The notes under the pieces were generated by a model. The model had not been told where the DNA came from and did not search any database. It saw only the letters and a list, made by a program, of their open reading frames with translations. Made by a program: the position numbers and the translations under genes. From Mariannaea sp. PMI_226 (Eukaryota > Ascomycota > Sordariomycetes > Hypocreales > Nectriaceae): a stretch of DNA of 64,000 nt. Positions 44,052 to 54,870 of the stretch are shown piece after piece. The stretch's first letter is position 1. Each line of letters opens with the position of its first letter. The DNA lies in assembly GCA_024336345.1 (NCBI GenBank), contig JANFOG010000014.1, positions 558,001 through 622,000 on the forward strand, in the 5' to 3' direction.

Positions 44052-46647
44052 CTTGTGGGTTGAAAGAACGGAATCTTTGAGGGGAGGATCGAGTATCGAG
44101 TATTGTTTATGGTTGTAGTCTGGAATAGATTTGAAGACCCAAGAGGGTTCAAAGAGAGTATCGAATTCAGGAAGAGTTGATGGAGTAGGTTAATGGTAGG
44201 AATCGAGCGCGCAATATGCATCAAGCGTCCAATGAGAGACGGGAAATGAAGTCAGGAGAGAACGAGAGGGAGGGTTCAGAAGGAAGAAGGCGCTCTCATA
44301 GGAGTCGCAAGGCGAGACAGGAATCAACCATGCGTCCGATCGAGTCGAGTCGAGGGCTGAGGTTTTGGAGAGACGGATAATGAGGGCGGAGATGCGGCCG
44401 ATTTGAGTGGGTTGCGCAAAAACTGGTGGTGGAAGCCAGAGCTGGAGATGGACTAATGGAGGTTTCTATGGCATCCAGCGAAATGAGCTTGTGCTAGGAT
44501 GTGTGCTCGAGGGACGACCTGTCCGCTTGTGCAATGTACCTTTGAGGTATTCTATGGCGTGGAAAATGGTGTGTGGGGAACCCGAGGTATACCTAGCCCT
44601 GGCACTGGAGGGTGGGTTGTTGGATGAATTATAGGGCGCTGAGGTGCTGTGATGAGGGTGCCGTGGGGGAGATACTTCAGCGAGCAGCTCCACTGAAGAG
44701 AGGTGCTGGAGCAACGAGCTCAATTGAGAGACAGTGTGAGGGTAAAGAGCGTTAGGTTTTTTCAGGTTTCATGCATCAACCCTAACACGAGAAAGAGACC
44801 TTGAGCGTGAGTGCAGAAAAAAAAGGCAGCCGTGAGAAATTGTGCAAGGCCCGAACAAATGGCATGTACTCGGAAGCTATCGCAAATGTCTTGCATCTGA
44901 ACACGCACGTTTAAGTGGGAATGCGTTCAATTAATCCAGACGTGTCGGTTTCGTGATTTCGTGTCTCTTCATCAACCGTGTCATGGTCAGCGCGCACCGC
45001 GTTAATTTCGAGCTCAAAAGACGTGACGCAAACCCCGCCTGGCCCCGCGTCTCTCCTCTCCTCCTCTCTCCGTGTGAAGAACTCCATACTAAAGAACTCC
45101 GTAGCGAAGGTTTGTTGTCGACACACCCGGATAAACTAGTTCCGGTCCAATCCTCTTTTTCCATGCTTGCTGCGTTGTCGGGTCACCTCAGCTGCGGCCG
45201 ATGCTGTTCTGTTTACTAATTATTAGCCGGAACGTCTCAAAGCATTGGCTGTCGGGACACTATGAGTGTTTCCGTAAAAAACCAAACAAAGGCCTTTTTT
45301 TCCCAGTATGCGCACGCTGTTGCACTATTGAGCCCTCGTAGCCACTGATTTATTCAATGGCTTTGCCGTGTCGAAACGTCTTGATGCAGCCCGTTGGCGG
45401 GACCTCAATTGGCCTTCCGCTTAGTTCGCCAAAGCCAGACTATCCTGCTTTGTGTTGCCGAGTCACATAGCAAGTTATGGATGTATCTGGTCGCGAGCCA
45501 TGTTACAACTGATTAGTTGCCTGTTCAGGTTTATCCATGCCTGGCAACCTTCAGCTTAGGTACTTGCAAAATGTTACTAGCGCATACCGTAATATTCCCA
45601 TCCAGTAGCGACTGTGTAAAGCTAGCTTCTAAAAGTATTCATTCTTAGTATAATGGCTTTATCCATTTCATAACTCACAAGTTGGATGGCCAAAGCGCCT
45701 GGTGAATAATGTTGAAATTAGTCCTGGAGGGCTCATATACTCTTGCACAACCTATCCTAACTTTTTAGACGCAATCCAAAATTATGCCGCATGAAATCTA
45801 AGACGCCAACTACGTATTTATTCTGCTATAACTCATGGATTCTAGCATCAACTTGAGTTGATTTATCTAAAGTTACTTATATAATCATTTGCCTCCAGCT
45901 TAATGAATTGAGCTCCTTGGTGATAAGTATGTATACTAGATACGACAGTATTCGGAAAGGGTAAAAGATGTGAACGCTTGTGACGATAGCCTGTCGAAAT
46001 CGCGACTCAATTTCTTAGCTACATATTTCAAATCCACTCCAATACAAAGGGGAAAGCAAAGTAAATGACTCCGTTCGCACTCCTGCATTAACCATTTCAT
46101 GTTTCTTTCATTCCCACTACAAATCTTATTGGTGTGACCAATACCAAAGGGTGTCACCGTGTAGAGCTTGTCCCCGCTTCCACAAAACTAACACACAATG
46201 TGATATCTGGCGCGTTGTATGAAAAAATAAGCATCATCTGCTCCTCATTCTTACTTTAGCAGGGGTTTTTCCTAGTAAGACTCTAGCCTACTTTTCACCA
46301 AGGTTATAAACCACTAGTTATATTATTTTTATTTTCTTGAGCAGCGTACAATTGGGCAACGTTAGGGGCAAACTCTTTCTTTAAAAGCTTAGCTTTGACC
46401 CTTGATATTTGAGAGCAAATAGGCTTATATTCCGTCTTATAGTTATGCGGTATGTACAGGTCCAATCAAAAAAAAACTCATTCTCATATCACAGCATTTT
46501 AATAGTAGCGGGAAGCATTTGGATAGTCCTCATGTAACATCCATTAGATCCCTGAACTTGCCCACTGGTTAACAATACTCCATATCGTGTTACCTCATCT
46601 CCTTGAAAAAAAAATCCATACTTGGGGAAATGCATTGATACAGTTGA
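44052..46647. other. Intergenic, 2.6 kb
   Basis: The first 750 bases are the upstream region of Mbp1, GA-rich on the plus strand. The rest is AT-rich and non-coding, ending with the 3' side of the GH23 gene. Small frames lack support. I see no RNA gene. Confidence 0.55.
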
Positions 46648-47709
46648 TCAGCATTTGCTACCATCATCGCAATTTTGATCGCAGTTATACTTTCCGGCGA
46701 GATCACTGTTTGCTCCATAGATGTCGTATCCCTGGAACCATCCGTTGAACAGCTCATGCATATAGTTCAAGTTCTGGGGGTCACCATGTTTTCGACCTTC
46801 GGTGCAAGGATAATCCTCAGTCAGGCCCTTTCCACCATTGAGACCAGTGTCATCGCTTGCGGTAAACCATCCGTTGTATGCTCCAAAGGCGTGGACTGCA
46901 TTGCCATCTGCCTGGTCCAATGCATCCCGGAGAACTTTGGCTCCGCAGTCAACATTGGCGTTGACCTCGACGCAGGGTGCTCCATTTGGACAGTTGCCTG
47001 GGTCGCATTGCATCAATCCAGGAGTTGAGCCACCTGCATCTGCATTGCAGCTAGACTCTTGCATGGCAATAAAAGCCAAGATGGCCGGGTCGATGTTGTA
47101 CTTCTTGCCAGAGTTCTGGAACTGCTCATCATACTTCTTGCACTTGGCACCAGCGTTTTCGTAGTAATCGGGAAGCGCAATGTGCGAAATGTTGTTGATA
47201 TCAAGGAAAGGAGGGTTCCAGCCGTTGCCTGTGATTCCGGTGTTTAGCCAGGCTTGGGAGCCGTTGGGACCGCAGGCATTAGCACCGCCCGTTGTCTTCT
47301 CGCACGCGCCTTGGGCATTTGGGTTTACACCGGAGGTTGATCCTGAGTTTGTTTCGGCAGGAGGGTTTGATTGCTCAGTAGTTGTGGAAGGAGGATCTGG
47401 TTGGGAGTTAGTCGGCGTACCACCAGGTCCCCAGGGATGAATGTTTGGGAATGTTGTACCGTCTGCAGGAGGAGGAGTTCCCACTGGAGTTGCCACTGGT
47501 GGAGTTGCCATGGGAGTTCCTATCGGAGTTCCTATCGGGGTTCCTGCTGGCGGTACAGATTGTCCTCCGTTGGAACCTGGGTGGACTATGTTCATCTCTC
47601 CTCCTGGGCCAAAAATTGGAATTATCGATGCCCGGGGATCAAGTTGGTTTCCCTGGGCAGCGGCTAGGGTTGCGCAAGCAACTAGAAGGTAGCGGGAAGA
47701 GACAGTCAT
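46648..47709 (-). CDS. Secreted GH23-type lytic transglycosylase with Thr/Pro linker
   Basis: This is a single exon of 353 residues from the Met codon at 47709, which gives a clear signal peptide (MTVSSRYLLVACATLAAAQG); the longer frame starting at 47748 adds 13 polar residues and is less likely. A low-complexity linker has tandem GTPIGTPIGTPMATPP-type units and Asn/Ser/Pro-rich DNA. The C-terminal 200 residues form an SLT-like lysozyme fold: YNIDPAILAFIAMQESSCNA holds the catalytic Glu in QESS, followed by GGSTPGLMQCDPGNC, the AFGAYNGWF helix and many Cys residues for disulfides. The family cleaves the MurNAc-GlcNAc bond of bacterial peptidoglycan. A fungal secreted form would act on bacteria outside the cell. 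Fungal GH23-like genes are usually explained by ancient bacterial transfer; the absence of introns fits but does not prove it. Confidence 0.82.
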   Translation of the reverse strand: MTVSSRYLLVACATLAAAQGNQLDPRASIIPIFGPGGEMNIVHPGSNGGQSVPPAGTPIGTPIGTPMATPPVATPVGTPPPADGTTFPNIHPWGPGGTPTNSQPDPPSTTTEQSNPPAETNSGSTSGVNPNAQGACEKTTGGANACGPNGSQAWLNTGITGNGWNPPFLDINNISHIALPDYYENAGAKCKKYDEQFQNSGKKYNIDPAILAFIAMQESSCNADAGGSTPGLMQCDPGNCPNGAPCVEVNANVDCGAKVLRDALDQADGNAVHAFGAYNGWFTASDDTGLNGGKGLTEDYPCTEGRKHGDPQNLNYMHELFNGWFQGYDIYGANSDLAGKYNCDQNCDDGSKC

Positions 47710-50567
47710 TGTGCGGTTTGGTAGTCGTCGGGGTGAATGGGGAGCCAATCGATAGGAAAGAAGATGCGCAACGCAAAGGCATTTATACCGGCCGACCCAT
47801 TTGTCGTCACTACCGCCAAGAACAAGTTACTATGTTCAGATTAGATGGAATAGGGCGTAGTTGGTCAAACATAGTGCGGATGGGTTAGTGCAAGGGTCTT
47901 TACAACAGTTAAATTACACTCCGTAATTACTTGGCATCTCACTCCGGACTGGGGGTGGAATCTAGTTGAAGGATTCTTGAAGGCCTCCTCACCTCTTTCG
48001 GGCGGTGTGGCGTGGTATCTTCCCCGGTATGTTGAGCCGGAATAAGGAGAAGCTCTCGGGGACCATACACGCACCCCTTGATGCTCACCCCTCCGCCTGC
48101 CTGTCTTTAGATGAGCAGCACAAACGGCATAATACATTGAATGCAGATTAAGTTATGCGTTTGGCCAGGTCTTGGTACCTGGCACTTGTAAATGAGATGA
48201 TTAACCACGTGTTGTGGCATTACGAACCGCTGCTCCTTCATCTAATCGACGCAGGAACAGGCCGCTTACTGTGGTACTTATACTACCTCCGAACGACAAG
48301 GTATGATGAGGTGCAGATCGGCTGCAAAACTGGAGCGTGGGCACCACCTGGCTCCTTCATTGGTAGCATTCCAATGAACTACCCAATCTAGTAGGTACTC
48401 ATTCGATAGGCGAATAGGAATTTGATACTATTCCTTTCGGGGTCCTAAGGCAAGTGGAGAGTATCCAACAAGGACGCTAGCAAATCAGATATTCCAAAAA
48501 GCATGAGGTACTTAATGCTTCACTATATTTTACCCATACACAGGGTACTGGCAATATCCCCGGCTACAACTCAAGAGAATACCCTCATCACATGACTCTA
48601 AGAACTGCTCTGAATCGACCTTTGCTATTTGCCGCAAGCCATTATCTAATGTCACTCGTTGGCCAGCTGGTGTGATATGGAGCCTGGTACAGACCGCGAA
48701 AGGGATGTACAGTATGTAACTGACCCTCATCAGTGTGGACTCGAACACTTTTGGGCGCTGTAACTAAATAAAGAAGTGGGGACAGCCACTTATTACTAAG
48801 ACAGGATGTTTCTCGTTCAGGAAAATTTTGGTATACCGATGGCCAAAGTCCCAATGCTCCTCAGCACTAATGTTTAGGGAACCAGTTGTAAATGATGGGC
48901 GATACCCCAGCCAGCGCAAACAAATTCTGACCAGTCGCTAGTCCTTGGTAGCACCGCCAGGACCTGACCCTGATCTGTAAGTGGCCGGACTTTTGCTCTA
49001 CATCCCTCGATAAAGCATCATAACACCACTGCGGTGGACGGCAGGGTATTGCGTAGTACCTTGACTTTGTGACGGAGATGAAGAGAAACAAACCCATGCA
49101 AGATAAAGCTTGGAAGTTGCGAGACTGTCAGATTTTAAGCTGAACATGGATTTATTATCATTAGATGCTATCAGATAAAATCTACGTATAAACCGGGCTC
49201 TTTGGTATTCTGTACAGAAGCAGCAGCTCAAGTAGCTCTGTTACAGTCCTCTTCCTTGAATTATTGAGATTTCTCCTCCGCGGCGATGTTTCTTGTCCAG
49301 GACACTCATCATTTCTTTGCTTGCTTGCTACTGTGTACGTAGGATTTTTTTCCCCCTTAGCTTATTAGTCGATAATTTGTCAACTGCCTAATTCGTAAGC
49401 CAGTCCAGCACAGTATGTAGCTGTATTTTGTGGGTGGTGTCAAGGAGTTTTTAGTGGAAGATCTGCCTGCGCATTTCTGCGACAAATATACTCCGGGCAT
49501 GATGTGACGCCAAGGAGCAAGGAGCTCAGTCCTGGTGGACGATCTGCCGGCTTGTTTTGGGACAAACAGACTGAGCTTGTCTGGGGAGCATTTAGCACGT
49601 GTGTCAGCATTAGGCCATAAACAAAGTACCAGTTGATCGACCTTTGGAACTAATATGCCTGTAATATGTAATCACCTCCGACATCACATAAGTCTCCGGA
49701 CGGAAGTACTATGCACGTATGGACCTTCGGCGGACCTTCGGGCGCGTAGCTTAGGGCGTGCTGCCGTGAAATTCAGCCATGAGCTTTAATAAACTTGGGG
49801 TTACGGGTTGACCGAAACTGGCAGAGTCCCGAAACGTCTCGGAACATCGCTTAGTATATAGGAAACACACTTGAGTCTTGCCACAGACCACAACTCGTTA
49901 AATTGTCACAATTGTGAGCAATGCCGATCAGATCAATCTCTTTCTTCGGGGTCCAATGGTTGGAGTTGCGTTACAACAGGACCTATTAGGATTTTACTAC
50001 GGAGAGTCGCCGAGAACACACAAGCACGAAAAATTACATGTCTGAGGAATGCTAGGGTACGTTTCATGATAGGATCCAACGGAAAGGGCAATGAGACCGT
50101 CACCTACAAAGGACCAAGACTTGCAAATGCAGGTAGTTTCGTAGGTGGGTTGGGCTTTGTCATCTTCCTTAGCCACTAATAGTTGCTCTGCAAATAGTTG
50201 CAGGTAGATATTTCTATTCCTGAATCTAGTAAAGAGCCTGCCAATCACAGCTGAAGTTTTGATGCCAATACCACTAATCTGTATGTCATTGACAAGTTGC
50301 GCATACGTGCCTGAGTTCATCCTCAACACCCGGGGTTTTCCCGTGGTTGTATGCATCGGAAGAGACAGGCACCACAAAATATTGAATGACAGCTTGATGA
50401 CATGACATGACATGACATGACGGGTCTCGATCTCAAGTTTCTGACCTCAACGATTGGCTTGTCATTCATTCAATTGACTTCAGCCCATGCGAATTTCTGT
50501 CTCCCATCTTTGAGGCGCGCCGCCTCCCTCTCCGCCACACTTTCGTAGCGACCTCTCTGATATCGCC
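47710..50567. other. Intergenic, 2.9 kb
   Basis: It separates the divergent GH23 and LYR-protein genes. Open frames of 60-140 codons on both strands have no recognisable content. A CATGA pentanucleotide repeat sits at 50396-50421, 150 bases upstream of the LYR gene. Confidence 0.5.
50396..50421 (+). repeat. (CATGA)n short tandem repeat
   Basis: Four perfect CATGA units follow one degenerate GATGA unit, in the promoter region of the LYR-type gene. Confidence 0.85.
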
Positions 50568-51707
50568 ATGCCGCGTCCCAACAATCCTCTCCCACAATTT
50601 CTCCCGCCGCTCCATCTCTACCGACACCTCCTGCGCGAATGCTCCTACCTTCCCCCGACATGGAGGCAAACCATTAGTGACGTCGTTCGCAAGCGATACC
50701 GTAGGCATCGGAAACATGACCCAAAGGGAGTGGACCCGGACACGCAGCTTGTTCATGCAAAGCAAGCTCTCGGCAATCTCAGGCTGATGAACGAGGGACA
50801 CAAGGATGTGGCTCTAAAGCTCTTGCGGAAAGCCTATGGGAGAACGGGGCCCCGCCGACGGAAGCTGATGAGCAACCTTGTGCTTCCGGATAGCCCGACC
50901 AACTCAGACGCTCTTGACAAGCTGCTTATCAAAAGCAACACACCGACGCCCACGCCGGAAGAGTCACCCAAACCGACTCAAAATTCTCAATCGAAACGTG
51001 CCTCCAAAGCGTCCAAAGCGTCCAAAAATGCATTTCACACAAAGTGGGACAAGGAAAAGCTTCGTCAGTTCGCACGATCTCAACACAACCAAGAGAAATT
51101 GAACAGCAACATATGGCTTCATGGGGATCTCAAAGTCAACGATGAGCGTCAATATGTTCCCAAGAGCGATATCTGGGGCAACCGCCCCTGCCAGGCTCTT
51201 GTGATTACAAAAGTCGGCAAGTTTTGGCGTAAAGTGGTACCGAAGGTTATGCCTCCCCTGGAGAAGCACGAGTGGAATCAAATCAGTCTACTGAGCGCCG
51301 GTGGACAGGCTCAGTTCAAGGAGTGGATGGTGCCCAAGCGTCGACAGCCGGCAGTGCAGGTCGCGACAGAGAGGCATTCTAACGGGCTGGGCTGGGACTG
51401 GGAAAGTTACGCGGATTTTCGTGCCAACTATATCAACCGAGGGACGTCACCCAAGATGGCTCTACGGACGGGACAGCGACAGACCGGGCCATACCAACAA
51501 GACGTATCGAAGAAGGAGCTTAGCTCCCGATGGTACAGACGAGCATATACGAGACTATGGCAAATCACTCCAACGGTAGACCAGGATCCTCACACCCTGA
51601 AAAAGCAGATTACTTGGGGTACGCCGGGGAAACTTTCAGTGCCAGCGAGAAAGTCACAAATGGAGTTCCTTTCCGGCAGCAACGAAAAGAAGACATCTGA
51701 AACATAA
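50568..51707 (+). CDS. LYR-motif (Complex1_LYR/LYRM-like) protein, probably mitochondrial
   Basis: This is a single exon of 379 residues. The N-terminus reads LHLYRHLLRECSYLPPTWR, the LYR tripeptide with following basic helix typical of LYR proteins that bind the Fe-S/acyl-carrier machinery, and then RKRYRRHRKHDP. A second part of about 200 residues has WGNRPCQALVITKVGKFW, LSAGGQAQFKEWM and RWYRRAYTRLWQITP, which match an uncharacterised fungal type annotated as LYR motif-containing Cup1-like. The protein is strongly basic, consistent with mitochondrial import, although no cleavable presequence is obvious. A role in complex I, Fe-S cluster or mitoribosome assembly is inference. Ser/Lys repeats (SKRASKASKASK) join the two parts. 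It is convergent with the GNAT gene, only 118 bases apart. Confidence 0.75.
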   Translation: MPRPNNPLPQFLPPLHLYRHLLRECSYLPPTWRQTISDVVRKRYRRHRKHDPKGVDPDTQLVHAKQALGNLRLMNEGHKDVALKLLRKAYGRTGPRRRKLMSNLVLPDSPTNSDALDKLLIKSNTPTPTPEESPKPTQNSQSKRASKASKASKNAFHTKWDKEKLRQFARSQHNQEKLNSNIWLHGDLKVNDERQYVPKSDIWGNRPCQALVITKVGKFWRKVVPKVMPPLEKHEWNQISLLSAGGQAQFKEWMVPKRRQPAVQVATERHSNGLGWDWESYADFRANYINRGTSPKMALRTGQRQTGPYQQDVSKKELSSRWYRRAYTRLWQITPTVDQDPHTLKKQITWGTPGKLSVPARKSQMEFLSGSNEKKTSET

Positions 51708-51825
51708 CGAGAAACCAATCCTTAGCGGTCTATTGAGCTGCGTGCCAATAAAATCAGACAGTAACGCCTCCAACGACTAGGTGTCAAGCCGCAACCCCCC
51801 CTCCAATCCTCCGAACGGAAGTCAC

Positions 51826-52457
51826 TTAATCCACCAAATTGGCCAACTTCTTCAAACCCTCACCATCGACACGCATTCCCACCCACTCGTTGAGAGCCTC
51901 GGCGCCAATGCTCTCGTAGAACTTGATGCTTGGCTCGTTCCACTTGAGCACCACCCACTCGAGTCGGCCGCCATCCATGGCCACGACCTGCTTCGCCAGC
52001 ATACTCAGCAGCTTCTTGCCGTAGCCTCTGCCCCGCTCCGTCGACCGCACGAACAGATCCTCGAGATAGATACCAGGCCTTGACCGCCAGGTGCTGTAGT
52101 TGTAAAAGTACAGCGCCATGCCCGCCGCGACACCCTCGGGAGTGAAGAGCAGGAGGCAACGGGCTGGTCGAGATGGTGATGTGGGCTCGGTGTTGGGGAT
52201 GGTGGGGTCTGAGTCGGCGGTGTCGGAGGGTGCGAAAGCGATGGTGTTCTCGATAGTCTCGACGGTGGCCTTGACGGCGTCAGGCTCCTTCTCGTAATCG
52301 GCGAGTTCCTGAATCAATTGCAGGATAATGGGAGCGTCTGGATGCCCGCAACGAGGAGTGTTAGCAACATGCTCACCGAGTAAAGTTCATGGGGGTTTTT
52401 TTTTTAAGGCAATGGTACAAACTCACCCTCCCGGCGTGCATGTCGAATTGTCGCCAT
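51826..52457 (-). CDS. GNAT-family N-acetyltransferase (SSAT/diamine acetyltransferase-like)
   Basis: The model has two exons, 52457-52427 and 52337-51826 (180 residues). The N-terminus MATIRHARREDAPIILQLI and ELADYEKEPD are typical of spermidine/spermine acetyltransferase-type proteins. The acetyl-CoA site is RSTERGRGYGKKLLS (Q/R-x-x-G-x-G/A), preceded by YLEDLFVR. It is followed by EWVVLKWNEPSIKFYESIGA, the canonical N...A..FY..GA segment. A polar insertion of about 25 residues lies before CLLLFTPEGVAAGMALYFYNYSTW. The likely reaction is acetyl transfer from acetyl-CoA to a polyamine, thialysine or another small amine; substrate uncertain. Exon 1 is only 31 nt, and the split codon is Asp (G/AC). 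It is convergent with the LYR gene. Confidence 0.9.
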
Positions 52458-54184
52458 AGTGTAACAGGGGTTATATTTTGGCCCTTCTTGTAGTCACTGT
52501 AAAATATAGAGTGCGAGAGATATCCTCAACTCAATTGGGAGAATTGATAGTTTTCCAATGTCAAAAAAGAACATACAAAGAGGGAGGAATTTACGTCAGT
52601 TTATGAAGTCCTGGTCTTCTGATCATGAGTGGAGACAGGCTTCTACTGTACAATCCACTTGTACATGTTAGTTTGTCAAGGGCGCGCACTATTGTGCGGA
52701 CGGGAACAAGAAGTGGGGATCGTTTTTGGCGGGTTGGCGGGGTTCTAGTGAAAATCAGCTAGATCCAGGGCAAGCTTGCTTCCCTCGTTTCTAGGTGTGT
52801 CGAGATGTTCTCCAGACAGATCTGTGTTTCTTGGTGCTGTGCATCCCTACGTAATGTATCCACAGATTCGGAGGATGTTCTTAAGATTGTTAGTTCCGTC
52901 GCGATCTATTTACCCTGCTGGGAGCTAGAGCCCTTTTATCCCTTTCGCAGTGCTAAGGCAACATTTGAGTACTCAACTGGGATATCAGCCAATTAGATTG
53001 TTATAACATTAATAAAAATACCTAAGTTTACGTGAGAAGTAGGCTGCAATGAAAGCACTCACGATCTGCACAATTACCTTGCATGACCACAATCAGCAAT
53101 GTGGCGACAGGTATTATCTGCGTTGATCCGTACTTCTTGGGTCATCATCGGCCGCAAGGGTGAAATGGGGACCGATACAGCCATGTTGCGTTAGCACTGC
53201 GAAAGGGATATAAGTAGTAGGTTACCAAGATGAAGTTTTTTTTGTCCCACTGGGTTTTCTATGCAGTCATTGATCGCACTGATGAACTCCCTAACCCTAA
53301 CTTATCCTAGATCCGAAGATGTGCACGAAGCGGGTGGTTGGCCCTAGAGCTTGCGTGAAAAACATCAATTACATATTACGGCATCAATTTGCATATCTAA
53401 CTGTTGCTTCGAACAACTGCAACTAGAGAACAGAGTGCATCGCCATGACATAAATTTGAAGAGTACCGACAGCTTGACTCATTGCCTTGCGTAGGCGAGG
53501 CCGCTGAGGCTGAGGCTGGTGGATTTTGATACTCTATTCTCTCAGTATCATTAGCCGAGGCCCCTTGTCCACGGCAACCGTAGCGCGTTTTTGCCCACCT
53601 GAACAGACCACTAATGCAATATTCAATCTTCCATTGCGTGGTATTCACAGCCGCGCTGTTACGACTCAGTTTATTGATTCAAGTCAAACATCTTGGTGCT
53701 TTAATTCAGTGCTATCAAATTGAGACCGAAATAAAGTTGTTTGAGAGAATCAATCTGTGAACCCCGTGCTGATATGAGGCGTGTGTCTGGAGACCACATG
53801 GCATTGAATTAGCTTAATCAGAAAACAAATTTGTTCATATTGGAAGAGATCATATCATCGAAGCATTTTCTAAGTTTCACTGATAAAGAAAAGGTCAATT
53901 GTCTCTTGTAGCTCATAGCTGTGATATGCGCATGAAGTTCCTGCGTTCCTCCTTGAAATCAAAAGCATACTTAAACATTGATATCATTCACAGCTTTGGT
54001 GAATGCTAGGAGAGTATGTATGTAGATTTTGGAGGGTGATAGCAAGTCTCCCGAAACGGAAAATTATTCAGCCAAGGCTCCTTCAATTGCAGATGTCAAA
54101 GCTTGTTTTAGTCCAAGGGCGGAACGGTTAGAGCCAACAAGTATCATAAAGGAGAGAGATAAACAACTCTTTTTTCTTTCTGGT

Positions 54185-54206
54185 CCCCCCCCCCCCCCCC
54201 CCCCCC
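54185..54206 (+). repeat. C22 homopolymer
   Basis: A run of 22 C residues. Such tracts are unstable and prone to length error in sequencing. Confidence 0.9.
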
Positions 54207-54514
54207 TTGTTTTGGGCTCGAAAAGAGAAAAGGTGCTGTATTCAGAGGACTTGTCTCTCTATCATCTGTACAGTGTGTGCAACTGCAGACGATTGGGCGC
54301 ACAGGCGACAAACGAACCCACCGAAGCAGATTTGTCGTTCGGCTCGCAGAGGCACCTTGTGCAAAAACCATCCAGATCCCGAAATGCCCTTGCAACCGAA
54401 CGCCACCACTATGCCCCTTCTTTTATTACACTTTTCTCTCTTCTGGTCTGATTGGTGCACAGTTGTGCTGAGAGGTGGTGATGGGTAGCGTGTTTTCTCC
54501 GGTGTGGTGACCGC

Positions 54515-54676
54515 TTTTTTCATTGAGATGTCCCTTGAATTGAGGGAGGCGTGTTTTTTTTATTGAGGTGTCCCCTGAGGGGTGTTTTTTTTCGATTGAG
54601 GTGTCCTGTTGAGGGGTATTTTTTTCATTGAGGTGTCCCCCGAGGGTGTTTTTTCGATTGAGGTGTCCCTTGCATC
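54515..54676 (+). repeat. Degenerate minisatellite, about five units of 28-39 bases
   Basis: Each unit starts with a run of 6-8 T, followed by ATTGAGGTGTCC (first unit ATTGAGATGTCC) and a variable G-rich end such as CTGAGGGGTG. Units start near 54515, 54554, 54585, 54619 and 54649. The array ends about 195 bases upstream of the C2H2 gene start. Confidence 0.85.
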
Positions 54677-54870
54677 ACAACGTCCTTCTCATGACTACGT
54701 TAATTTTGGATTGAGGCGTGTCCTGGTTAGGCTTAGCCTCGACATCCTGCTATTCAGCTTCTCACGGAGATACACGGACGCCGATTATAGATAAGGTATT
54801 TAACAAGAGGTCCCTCATTTGTGATGAGCTTCAACACGTCAGCTGCACGACTTAAGAACCGCCAAGAAGC

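Larger units (their letters stand above)
52458..54870. other. Intergenic, 2.4 kb, AT-rich, with minisatellite
   Basis: It lies between two divergent genes. It holds two CCCTAA units (53289-53301), a 22-base C run (54185-54206), and a degenerate minisatellite (54515-54676) close to the C2H2 gene. Open frames around the C run are chance frames. I see no other gene. Confidence 0.55.

Noticed and set aside
47710..47748. Upstream Met for the GH23 gene
   Set aside because: The added 13 residues are basic and polar and would bury the signal peptide; the Met codon at 47709 gives a clean one.
52805..52996. 63-codon open frame with Cys residues
   Set aside because: No signal peptide, no repeat of the Cys pattern and no splice extension; it lies in AT-rich spacer.
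53289..53301. Two CCCTAA units, telomere-like
   Set aside because: Two units are expected by chance; housekeeping genes lie nearby and no array is present.
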